Assembly: GCA_020637365.1 (NCBI GenBank)
Contig: JACJWE010000001.1
Span: 1,332,001 to 1,396,000 of the forward strand
Reading direction: 5' to 3'
DNA: 64,000 nt
DNA from: Acidimicrobiia bacterium
Lineage (GTDB): Bacteria; Actinomycetota; Acidimicrobiia; IMCC26256; JAGNEX01
Part shown: positions 27,815-35,325 of the stretch, piece by piece
How the letters are laid out: each line of letters opens with the position of its first letter
Numbering within the stretch: the first letter of the stretch is position 1
Translations under genes and position numbers: made by a program
Notes under the pieces: generated by a model
Database searches by the model: none
Told to the model about the DNA's origin: nothing
The model's input: the letters and a program-made list of their open reading frames with translations, nothing else

Positions 27815-28042
27815 CTAGCGAGCGAATCCGACGGTCTTACCCGACGTCGATGATTCGAGGTGCACGAATGCAATGCGCTCACCCGGAACACCGACGCGAT
27901 TGCCCTGTTTGTCGGTCAGCCACAAGACCCGGTCGTCGTCGGCCATAACCTCATCGACTTTGGCCTGAATGTCATCAGCCGTTTCGTCGGTGTCGACGAC
28001 GATTTCGCCCGGGTGAAACACAACTCCGATTCGGATCTCCAT
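27815..28042 (-). CDS. DUF3107 family protein
   Basis: A 75-residue protein of a small actinobacterial family of unknown function. It reads MEIRIGVVFHPGEIVVDTDE, then ADDIQAKVDEVMADDDRVLW, then LTDKQGNRVGVPGERIAFVHL, with a C-terminal GKTVGFAR, matching DUF3107 over its whole length. No motif suggesting catalysis. Eight bases upstream of the first Get3-like ATPase start, in the same direction, so probably in that operon. Confidence 0.85.
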   Translation of the reverse strand: MEIRIGVVFHPGEIVVDTDETADDIQAKVDEVMADDDRVLWLTDKQGNRVGVPGERIAFVHLESSTSGKTVGFAR

Positions 28043-28131
28043 GTGACTGCTCTGTTCCTTGTCGTTAGCTTGTTCTGCTGTGAGTGATGCTGTTTTCGCG
28101 GCGCCCGGCCATCGCCAGCCACCTGCTCGAG

Positions 28132-29232
28132 CTACTCGATGATCTTGAGTTCTTTGTTGAAACGTCGCTTGGGGGCGAGATCGACCGCGATCGTCTGAGC
28201 GATGGCCTCGAAAACCTTCGATGCCTCGTGGTCAGGGTCTACTACCGTAATCGGCGTACCGACATCGCCGCCTTCACGCAACGCGGAAACGAGCGGGATC
28301 TGCCCCAGCAGCGGAACGCCAAAATCATCGGCGAGCTGATGCCCACCGCCCTCACCGAAGATCTCATAGGCCGTACCGTCGTCGGCACGGAACCATGACA
28401 TGTTCTCAACGACCCCAGCGACCGGGAGGTTGACCTTCTTGGCCATGGCACCCGCCCGCTGGGCAACCTTTTGCGCAGCCGGTTGCGGAGTCGTCACGAT
28501 CACGACTTCGGCGCGGGGCAAAAACTGGGCGATCGAAAGCGACACGTCACCCGTCCCGGGAGGCATGTCGACCAAAAGAAAGTCTGGTTCGTCCCAGAAG
28601 ACGTCGGTGAGGAACTGTTCGAGAGCCTTGTGAAGCATCGGTCCTCGCCAAATGACCGGCTGATCCTCACGGATGAAAAAACCCATCGAAATGAGCTTCA
28701 CGCCGTGGGCCTCAGGCGGAATCATCATGTCGTCGAGCACGGTCGGAGGACGCTCAACGCCCAGCATGCGCGGCAGGGAAAAGCCCCAAACGTCGGCGTC
28801 GACCGCAGCGACTTTGTAGCCGAGTTTGGCGAGAGAAACGGCCAGGTTCGCCGTGACCGAGGACTTGCCAACACCGCCTTTCCCCGACGCCACGGCGATA
28901 ACGCGGGTCGAACTATCGGTGAACGGATTAGTGTCACCACCGCCGCCGCCGCCCTGGACCTTGCCGCGGACCGCTTCGAGTTCTTGTGGCGTCATCACGG
29001 TGAGGTCGATCGCGACCGAATCGACGCCGTCGAGTGGTGTTACCGCCTCGGTGACCCGCCGTTCGATCTCGGCCTTCATAGGACAGCCAGGAACGGTGAG
29101 TGCCACCTGCACAGTCACCGCCCCCCCATCGATCGTGATCGATTTGACCATACCCAGGTCGACGATCGACCGGTGTAGTTCGGGGTCTTGTACAGGTCTG
29201 AGTGCTGTGAGTACGTCGGCTTCGGTCGGCAT
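28132..29232 (-). CDS. mrp: Mrp/ApbC-type iron-sulfur cluster carrier ATPase
   Basis: P-loop ATPase thought to carry and deliver Fe-S clusters. The N-terminal MIP18/DUF59 domain (residues 1-80) has DPELHRSIVDLGMVKSI and TVPGCPMKAEIE. A glycine linker (GGGGGG) leads to the ATPase domain: VASGKGGVGKSSVTANLAVS, VAAVDADVWGFSLPRMLG, LLVDMPPGTGDVSLS and VVENMSWFRADDGT. The CxxC pair that binds the cluster in many Mrp proteins after VVENMSW is absent, as is usual in actinobacterial Mrp. Length 366 is typical. It lies about 90 bases upstream of DUF3107 and may start that operon. Confidence 0.92.
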   Translation of the reverse strand: MPTEADVLTALRPVQDPELHRSIVDLGMVKSITIDGGAVTVQVALTVPGCPMKAEIERRVTEAVTPLDGVDSVAIDLTVMTPQELEAVRGKVQGGGGGGDTNPFTDSSTRVIAVASGKGGVGKSSVTANLAVSLAKLGYKVAAVDADVWGFSLPRMLGVERPPTVLDDMMIPPEAHGVKLISMGFFIREDQPVIWRGPMLHKALEQFLTDVFWDEPDFLLVDMPPGTGDVSLSIAQFLPRAEVVIVTTPQPAAQKVAQRAGAMAKKVNLPVAGVVENMSWFRADDGTAYEIFGEGGGHQLADDFGVPLLGQIPLVSALREGGDVGTPITVVDPDHEASKVFEAIAQTIAVDLAPKRRFNKELKIIE

Positions 29233-29723
29233 GGGTTCTCCCCTTGATGGCGGTGCGCCTCACGATGAGGCCGCTCCGATGACAGGTCGCTCACGAAACT
29301 GGGCACTCGTAGAACGGGGCACTCTCGAATCTCAGACCACTTCCCGCGGTCCGGATAACAAGGCGGTCCAGCGCCTGACCACCCCACGAGCTGTGGGCGA
29401 TCCGGCTTCGATGCCCGGGTGTTTGACACGACGGGCTGGACCACGGCCAATAGGTTACAGAGTCCAACCGCCGCGGCGACCACCGCGTCACAGCAGACGA
29501 TCTCCTCGGACAATGGCGCGGCCCTTGGGTCTCCTCGGCGCGGGGCTGTACCGTTTCCGGGCAGGTTCGAGTCGTTGCGACCGTCCCCATCCTGGTTGGA
29601 TGTCCAGGTTGGACGTCCAGGTTGGATGTCCAGGGCCGACACGTCTGAAGTTGCATGCACGTGACGACGGCCAGTCGATGTGCGGTCGATGCGCCAGCCA
29701 ATCCCGGGAGGGCTCACGGACTG
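29233..29723. other. Intergenic region between mrp and the cysteine desulfurase-like gene
   Basis: About 490 bases between divergent genes. The only feature seen is the 13-bp tandem repeat at 29594-29632. Open frames here (for example 29291-29701 minus) are Arg/Ser/Pro-rich with no recognisable content and are not annotated. Confidence 0.6.
29594..29632 (+). repeat. Three tandem 13-bp units containing TGGAYGTCCA palindromes
   Basis: GGTTGGATGTCCA, GGTTGGACGTCCA, GGTTGGATGTCCA, directly abutting. The middle unit contains the perfect palindrome TGGACGTCCA; the outer two deviate by one base. Located 92 bases before the start of the downstream gene, a plausible array of regulator sites. Confidence 0.85.
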
Positions 29724-30950
29724 ATGCGACGGATCTATCTGGACAATGCGTCGGTGAGCCCTTTGCGCCCCGAAGCGGCCGCCGCTATGACCGAAGCGAT
29801 CGGCCTGCCGTCAGCAGATGCGGGACGGCTGCACGCCGACGCACTTCCTGTACGCGATGTGATCGAGGCGGCACGGGTTCAGGTCGCAAATCTGGTCGGT
29901 GCGAATGCCCGATATGTGACGTTCGTTAGCGGCTTTCCAGAGGCGGCGGCAACGTGGGTCCAGCCCTCATCTGGCGAACCTGACTTCGATGTGGTGACTT
30001 CGCGCATGGAACGAACATCGGTGACCAGCCAGATCCGGGGACAACGCTTCGATGTAGACATCGACCGGGGCGGACGTATACGGCTCGACGATGCAACCAA
30101 TGTGCTGGCCCGTGTCGCCGCTACCGGCCGAAGGACTCGGGCCGTGTTCGAACACACCAACAACGAAACCGGCGTGAGGCAGCCGGTCCACATGCTGGCC
30201 GAACTGTCTTCGCTGTACCGGGTGCCGCTACTGGTCGATGCCGCTCAAGGGATCGTCGCAGACGACATCGACCTCGGTGGGCTGGGCGCCAACGCGGTCT
30301 ATGTCGATAGTGCCCTGATCGGCGGCCCTTCGGGGGTTGGAGCGCTGATCACGGATCGCCGCACCCGTCTGACCCCCCTGTTTTCGGGTTCCGCCCAAGA
30401 GCGTGGACGTCGGGCCGGTCTCGAGCCGACCGTCCTGATCGCCGGGTTTGGGGCCGCTGCAGACGCCGCCGTGAAGAACCGGCATCGTGAGTCAGCGGCG
30501 CTGCAGCAGGTCGCGCTGTGTTGGGACCGACTGGTTACCTCGACGATTCCGGACGTCTCCATCGCTGGCGTCGACGATGTCACCGGTATGGGGGTGAGTC
30601 TCGGCCGCGATCGGCCCGGCACCGGGGCAGCGCTCCTTGAAGGTTGCAGCACGAACACGGAACCATCGGTCGAGCGGACACTTGCACCGTCGGTGAGAAC
30701 GATCATGGTCGATGGCGTCGTCGCGGAGGGATTGGTGATCGCCCTCGATCAGGGGGGTGTCAGCGCCCATTCGGGATCCGCGTGCAGCGCCGAAACGTGG
30801 CAACCGTCCCCGGTGCTCGACGCTATGGGGCTCGACAGCAACTCCTCGCTGCGCGTGTCGTTCGGGTGGCATACCACGACTGCCGAGGTGGAACAGGCGG
30901 TGGGCATCTTGAGTGATGCCGTCCACAAAATGCGGTCACTGCGCCCTTAA
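29724..30950 (+). CDS. Cysteine desulfurase (NifS/IscS) homologue lacking the PLP lysine
   Basis: Fold-type I aminotransferase family, 408 residues from ATG 29724 (GGGAGG upstream). Much of the desulfurase scaffold is intact: YLDNASVSPLRPEA, HTNNETGVRQP, VDAAQG (Asp172, Gln175), QERGRRAGLEP, and the active-site cysteine loop SAHSGSACSAE (Cys354). The PLP-binding Ser-x-His-Lys is replaced: DSALIGGPSGVGAL places Leu198 at the lysine and Ala197 at the histidine. The PLP-stacking histidine of TEH is Arg97 (RMERTSV). It cannot work as a normal desulfurase, yet keeps the cysteine. The frame is uninterrupted and codon use resembles neighbours, so sequence error does not explain it. Divergent from mrp, a cluster carrier; function unknown. 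Confidence 0.82.
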   Translation: MRRIYLDNASVSPLRPEAAAAMTEAIGLPSADAGRLHADALPVRDVIEAARVQVANLVGANARYVTFVSGFPEAAATWVQPSSGEPDFDVVTSRMERTSVTSQIRGQRFDVDIDRGGRIRLDDATNVLARVAATGRRTRAVFEHTNNETGVRQPVHMLAELSSLYRVPLLVDAAQGIVADDIDLGGLGANAVYVDSALIGGPSGVGALITDRRTRLTPLFSGSAQERGRRAGLEPTVLIAGFGAAADAAVKNRHRESAALQQVALCWDRLVTSTIPDVSIAGVDDVTGMGVSLGRDRPGTGAALLEGCSTNTEPSVERTLAPSVRTIMVDGVVAEGLVIALDQGGVSAHSGSACSAETWQPSPVLDAMGLDSNSSLRVSFGWHTTTAEVEQAVGILSDAVHKMRSLRP

Positions 30951-30984
30951 AACCGCAGCAATTCGACCATCCCGGTCGAGGTCA

Positions 30985-31926
30985 TCATGTGGCGGGAAGG
31001 CGAAAGATTTGGCCCGGCATGATCAGATCTGGGTTGCCCGGATCGACCAATAGATCGATGTTGACGTCGATCAGCTTGCGCCAATACGAGCCGACTTGCT
31101 GGACGTTTGGCGTGGTTCCAGACCGCAGTGCCACCACCCGCTCAGCAATGGCCCAGAAGTGTTCCCCAGCGCGGACCTCCCAAACCTCGTCCGACAGGGC
31201 ATGAGACCCCGACTCGCTATCGGAGGCTTGCTCAAAAGCCGGGCCTGGGGCGGTGCCAGCTGCGCTGAGCGTCGGATCGTCGACATCGCCGAGCTCGCTG
31301 GACCCGACCGAGGCCACCGCGTTTGGGGTTTCGCCGTCGCGACCTTGTATTTCGATCGAGGCTGCCCTGCCGTCGGCTGCCGCCTCGATGCTGGCGTTGT
31401 GCCCGTTGCCGACGCGCTGGAGACCCATCGGCGGCCCTACTCCGATGTCGGTGAGGACTCGCTGGGCCTGCTCGGCGGCCCAGTTGTTCGCTTCGGCCTC
31501 GTGTCCGCCAGCGTCAACGATGACCGGAACCGAAGGAGGCGGCCCGACCGCCCCCGCTGACCCTCCGAACGCCGACGAAAGAACCGCTGTCTGCGCTATG
31601 ACAAGGCGCAGATATCGGGGAAGTCCAGGCAACCGGGTAGCGATCTCAGGCGGCATCAACCTGGCCCACGAAAGAGCGCTGACGAGCGCGATCCACGCCG
31701 TGATGAACAACGCCCCCGTCACAGCGAGGTTCACACCGATCTGGTCGGGAGTTGCGGTCTGCACCCATGCCCACCAGCCAGCGCGTACAACCGGCGTCGG
31801 GCCGAGGAGTTGGGGTGTCGACAGAGATGACAGCGCACCGGCGATTGCCGCCGATACCGACATCCATCCGAGGAGAACTCGCTGCCGATGAGGAGCACCT
31901 GTTCCGTCCTGAGCGTACATCTTCAT
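30985..31926 (-). CDS. Membrane protein with C-terminal LysM domain
   Basis: A 313-residue envelope protein. Hydrophobic segments near residues 19-40, 66-92 and 108-128 form the membrane part; a long Gly/Ala/Asp/Ser-rich linker follows. The LysM module from about 248 reads VWEVRAGEHFWAIAERVVAL, ending DPGNPDLIMPGQIFRLP, the classic motif of glycan-binding LysM. It probably binds peptidoglycan. It faces the desulfurase-like gene convergently, with 34 bases between stops, and is divergent from the channel-like gene. Proteins of this build are common in Acidimicrobiia-type genomes, but I cannot name a described function. Confidence 0.78.
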   Translation of the reverse strand: MKMYAQDGTGAPHRQRVLLGWMSVSAAIAGALSSLSTPQLLGPTPVVRAGWWAWVQTATPDQIGVNLAVTGALFITAWIALVSALSWARLMPPEIATRLPGLPRYLRLVIAQTAVLSSAFGGSAGAVGPPPSVPVIVDAGGHEAEANNWAAEQAQRVLTDIGVGPPMGLQRVGNGHNASIEAAADGRAASIEIQGRDGETPNAVASVGSSELGDVDDPTLSAAGTAPGPAFEQASDSESGSHALSDEVWEVRAGEHFWAIAERVVALRSGTTPNVQQVGSYWRKLIDVNIDLLVDPGNPDLIMPGQIFRLPAT

Positions 31927-32145
31927 ACCTTTTCATAGTTTTCTCTCTGCTTGCAAGGCGCCAGCGACACCAGCCCCCTGTCGATGCACTACCTGTTCCG
32001 CATTGTTGGATGCACCAACGAAGCACACATCGACTCCCCCGGGGCCGGTCGACGCCACCCACCTAGGAAGCGCCGCGGGACGTTGCCGCTACAAGGTCGG
32101 CGCGCATCCAGACGAGAAGACGACAAACCCTCTACCATCTGGCCG

Positions 32146-33261
32146 GTGATCGTCTTTCGGATTGCCGCCTTTTTCGCTGGCGCCTACATCGCCATATCAA
32201 CCCTCGGATCCGCAATCGCGACCGTGGTCGTTCCCCGAGGCATTCGCCTCAAGATCTCCCACGCCATCTTTCGATCGACCGCACGGCTCTACTCGGCGGT
32301 ACTTCGACGGGAGAGCGACGCGATCAGCCGGGACCAAAAGGCCGCATCATTCCCGGCGGTTGCGCTCATGCTGCTGCCCATCGCGTGGGTGGCGCTGGTC
32401 ATCATTGGTTTTGCGTTGATGTTTTGGGCCCTCGGCGTGCCTGGGCCGCGCGACGCCTTGGAGCTATCCGGCTCCTCGGTGACCACGCTGGGATTCTTCC
32501 CAGCGCCCGATGCCGCCACCACCGCCGTTGCCGTGTTCGAAGCAACGGTGGGCTTGGGCGTGGTCGCTCTCCTGATCTCGTTCCTGCCAACGATGTACGG
32601 CCAGTTCAGCGAGCGTGAGGTGATGGTGTCACTTCTGCGAACCCGCGCTGGCGCACCGCCCGACGCTCTGACCTGGCTCAAGCGCGCCCACACCATTGGC
32701 TGGATCGGCACCGACCTCGATCGCAGGTGGTTGGAATGGGAACGTTGGTTCGTCCAGCTCGAAGAGTCCCACACGTCGTATCCAGCGCTGACCTATTTCC
32801 GCAGCCAGGTACCACACTCCTCGTGGATCACGAGCGCTGGAGCAGTCCTGGACACCGCCGCCCTTCGCGTTGCCGTCATCGACGCCAGCCCCGCGCCAGA
32901 AGCGCAGATCTGTCTACGTTCGGGATTCATTGCTCTGCGCAGCATTGCTCAGTATTTCGAGATCGAATTCGATCCAGATCCTCAACCCGACGATCCGATC
33001 ACGATTTCTCGCAGCGAGTTCGATGCCGCCGTCGATGACCTCGCCGAGGGCGGGGTTCCGGTCAAGGAAGACCGCGATCAGGCGTGGGCGGATTTCGCTG
33101 GTTGGCGAGTCAACTATGACCGAGTGCTGGTCGCCATCTGCATGGTCGTGCGGGCTCCGTACGCACAGTGGTCCTCCGACCGCACCGTCGAGATCGGCAA
33201 GGCTGGGCGGCGCTACGGGTGGGGCAAACACAAGTCTCGGGTCCCGCCGATCCGGCTGTAG
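32146..33261 (+). CDS. Membrane protein with channel-like pore-helix segment
   Basis: A protein of about 371 residues from GTG 32146; an in-frame extension to 31951 is Arg/Ser-rich and not convincing. It has a hydrophobic segment near residues 2-28. A second segment (VALMLLPIAWVALVIIGFAL) is followed by ALELSGSSVTTLGFFPA and a further membrane helix (EATVGLGVVALLISFLP). This helix-loop-helix resembles the two-helix ion channel fold, and SVTTLGF sits where the selectivity filter TVGYG would be, but with changed residues. A cytosolic domain of about 220 residues follows, including WERWFVQLEESHTSYPALTY. No RCK domain is attached; a separate double-RCK protein is encoded at 36297-37530. Selectivity cannot be inferred. 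Confidence 0.6.
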   Translation: MIVFRIAAFFAGAYIAISTLGSAIATVVVPRGIRLKISHAIFRSTARLYSAVLRRESDAISRDQKAASFPAVALMLLPIAWVALVIIGFALMFWALGVPGPRDALELSGSSVTTLGFFPAPDAATTAVAVFEATVGLGVVALLISFLPTMYGQFSEREVMVSLLRTRAGAPPDALTWLKRAHTIGWIGTDLDRRWLEWERWFVQLEESHTSYPALTYFRSQVPHSSWITSAGAVLDTAALRVAVIDASPAPEAQICLRSGFIALRSIAQYFEIEFDPDPQPDDPITISRSEFDAAVDDLAEGGVPVKEDRDQAWADFAGWRVNYDRVLVAICMVVRAPYAQWSSDRTVEIGKAGRRYGWGKHKSRVPPIRL

Positions 33262-33318
33262 CGCTTCGAGAACCCACCAATTTGCAATACCTCTGATGAT
33301 CTTTCATGATTATCTGTC

Positions 33319-34920
33319 ATGTTCTCTGCAGGCGACTATCAGCTGGTTTCGCGACTCCACCCCGACGCTGAGGTCTGGCGCGCCTATTCGATGAAGCGCC
33401 CAGATGCGCCGGTCGCCTGCAAGTACTTGCCGCTCAGCACATCTCGACCAACCACGGTCGGTGCCGAGTCAAGACCCTCTGACCCCCTCGTCGAAGCCAA
33501 GTTATTAACCAGCGTCTGCCACCCCAACGTGATCGAAGTCGAGGACTTCTTCGTACACCGAGGACATATCGGTGTCGTCATGCCCATGGCACTCGGCACC
33601 CTGGAGCACCCGCCTCAGGATGTGCCCAGTGAGCTACGCGAGCCCCATATCTGGCTCGCGGGTATTGCCCTCGGACTTGCCGCACTCAGAGAAGCGGGCT
33701 TTCGACATGGGCGACTGAGCGCCGATCACGTCCTGATCTTCCCCGACCGACTCTGCATCACCGGACTGTCGGGCGCGGTACCGCTCGCACCGGAGCGACG
33801 GTCACTATGGGCCAGGTTCGGACATCGGAGCGCATTGCGCTGGTTGACCCAACGTTGCGCACGTTCTCGATCCGTCCAGCATTCGCGATACCCCCGGTGT
33901 TCCGAAGCGGGCCAGCATCTGGGATCAGGAGTATCAGTCCAGACGCCCATCCCAGCGCCCGACGCTCCAAGCGATTACACCGATGGATCCGATTCCACCG
34001 ATACTGACGATGTCGCCGCGTTCTTCGATGTTGCGGACCTGTTCATCAACTGGACCGACGCCACGCTGCCCGACCTCACAGCGGAGGTCCGCAATCTCCT
34101 GAATCTGGCCCGCGCACGGGCGCCTAGGAATGCCTCGGACCTCATTGCCGGTCTCGGACTCGACGCTGGGCCACACACCGCACCCAGGCTGCACCGAGCT
34201 GCCAGCGAGGTCGCGGTGCAGCCACGATCGCCCGCTCAGGGACCACACCCAACAGGTGCCCTCGCGATGACCCGTTCCAACCGACCGCGTAAACCACCGC
34301 CAGAACCGACGCCGAGCGGCCGGTCCCACCGAGGACTGATCGGTGTTGTGGTGTTGCTCGCCTCCCTGATCATCGGCTCTGGTCTTGGGTTTCAGGCACG
34401 TGAACGCCCAGGCCCGCCAGCGGCCGCGGCTACGCAGCCACCATGCTCGAGAGACCTTGACCAACGATCCGTCGGCAGCCTTGTCGGCGTTGCCGACGTC
34501 GATGGTGATGGCTGCAACGAAGCCGTGTATCGACAAGGACACACCGTTGAGGTCCTCGACGGCAACGAGATCGATACGTGGCGGATCGGTAGCGACGCCG
34601 GCATCGCCCTTCTGGGGGATTGGGACTGCGACGGCACCGCCACCCTGGCGGTCTATGACCCGAGTGGATGGCTGTGGCGCTTCGATGGTTGGGACAGCAG
34701 GGCTACCGCGCCTACAGATGGTGGTGGGGCATCCACACGAACGTCGCCAGGGGTTCCCGCACCTGCCGATGCGTTGGTGCGAATCGACAAATCTGGCGAC
34801 TGCGATGACGTCACGTTCTCCACGACAGTCCCAGCAACGACAGCACCAGCAACGACAGCACCAGCAGCGACAGCCCTGACCATTCCCCAAGTCGACCCGA
34901 TGCCAGAAGCGCCGGGCTAG
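33319..34920 (+). CDS. Pseudokinase with transmembrane segment and extracellular FG-GAP-like domain
   Basis: A 533-residue, type II-like membrane protein. Residues 5-160 look like a protein kinase N-lobe and start of the C-lobe: Lys35 in PVACKYLPL, Glu59 in LVEAKLL, HPNVIEVEDFF, and GIALGLAALREAGFRHGRLS. The catalytic loop, normally HRDLKPxN, is HGRLSADH, so the catalytic Asp is gone, and DFG is replaced by GLS, so phosphotransfer is not expected. Residues 160-210 are Arg/Ser/Cys-rich and may hide a pair of compensating frame errors. An acidic linker, a basic Pro-rich patch and one membrane helix (337-357) lead to an external domain (388-457) with VADVDGDGCNEAVY and LLGDWDCDGTATLAVYD, like FG-GAP/calcium-binding repeats. 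A Pro/Thr/Ala repeat tail ends it. It begins 57 bases after the channel-like gene. Confidence 0.72.
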   Translation: MFSAGDYQLVSRLHPDAEVWRAYSMKRPDAPVACKYLPLSTSRPTTVGAESRPSDPLVEAKLLTSVCHPNVIEVEDFFVHRGHIGVVMPMALGTLEHPPQDVPSELREPHIWLAGIALGLAALREAGFRHGRLSADHVLIFPDRLCITGLSGAVPLAPERRSLWARFGHRSALRWLTQRCARSRSVQHSRYPRCSEAGQHLGSGVSVQTPIPAPDAPSDYTDGSDSTDTDDVAAFFDVADLFINWTDATLPDLTAEVRNLLNLARARAPRNASDLIAGLGLDAGPHTAPRLHRAASEVAVQPRSPAQGPHPTGALAMTRSNRPRKPPPEPTPSGRSHRGLIGVVVLLASLIIGSGLGFQARERPGPPAAAATQPPCSRDLDQRSVGSLVGVADVDGDGCNEAVYRQGHTVEVLDGNEIDTWRIGSDAGIALLGDWDCDGTATLAVYDPSGWLWRFDGWDSRATAPTDGGGASTRTSPGVPAPADALVRIDKSGDCDDVTFSTTVPATTAPATTAPAATALTIPQVDPMPEAPG

Positions 34921-34929
34921 GTGGCTGGT

Positions 34930-34974
34930 GTCAAACGCGTGGCGCACGTCTCGACGTCCCGGCATCACCACTCG
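34930..34974 (+). repeat. Dispersed intergenic repeat A, copy 2
   Basis: Partner of 2869-2912; shares CGTGGCGCACGTCTCGA exactly and most flanking bases. It starts ten bases after the pseudokinase stop. Confidence 0.55.
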
Positions 34975-35032
34975 CGGCGTCCTCAATTCCGCCATTACGT
35001 ACGGGTAGTGACGAAATCTCGTCCTTGCGACT

Positions 35033-35082
35033 GGCGCGCCGGATCGCCGATCCGCACACCGACGTTTAACACCACCCACCTA
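35033..35082 (+). repeat. Dispersed 50-bp repeat B, copy 1
   Basis: Fifty bases starting GGCGCGCCGGATCGCCGATC and ending CACCACCCACCTA, identical to 54204-54253 except one base (C/T). Contains the palindrome GGCGCGCC and the near-dyad GGATC-GCC-GATCC. It lies downstream of a plus-strand gene and an LLM oxidoreductase on the minus strand, as the second copy does. Confidence 0.9.
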
Positions 35083-35325
35083 AAGCCAACGGTTGAGCGC
35101 CGCAGGACCCTCCCAGGGTTAGGGCGCTCGGGTCAGGCCCGTCAGCGTTGACATATGGAGCGGTGAAGTCCGCACCGCCTGCACCTGCAGACCCGTCGCG
35201 CCAGCGTCCACCCCGAACGGTCGCGAGCTACTCAACGATTGGGACGGCTTCGCTGCGGGCCGGACGGGCGTGGCGAGGTGGCGCCGTCTCCGCTCAGCCG
35301 ATGCGGAGCGAAGGTGCCGACACGT

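Larger units (their letters stand above)
34921..35325. other. Intergenic region with two dispersed repeat types
   Basis: About 400 bases between convergent genes. It holds repeat A copy 2 (34930-34974) and repeat B copy 1 (35033-35082). No gene or clear terminator recognised. Confidence 0.65.

Noticed and set aside
29563..29580. T-arm-like GGTTCGAGTC sequence suggesting a tRNA
   Set aside because: No acceptor stem, D-arm or anticodon arm can be drawn around it.
29291..29701. Open frame on the minus strand in the mrp upstream region
   Set aside because: Low-complexity Arg/Ser/Pro composition, crosses the tandem repeats and shows no conserved motif.
35033..35082. Integron attC site suggested by GTTTAAC at 35064-35070
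   Set aside because: No matching partner box at the right distance, no integrase gene, and the element flanks ordinary housekeeping-type genes.
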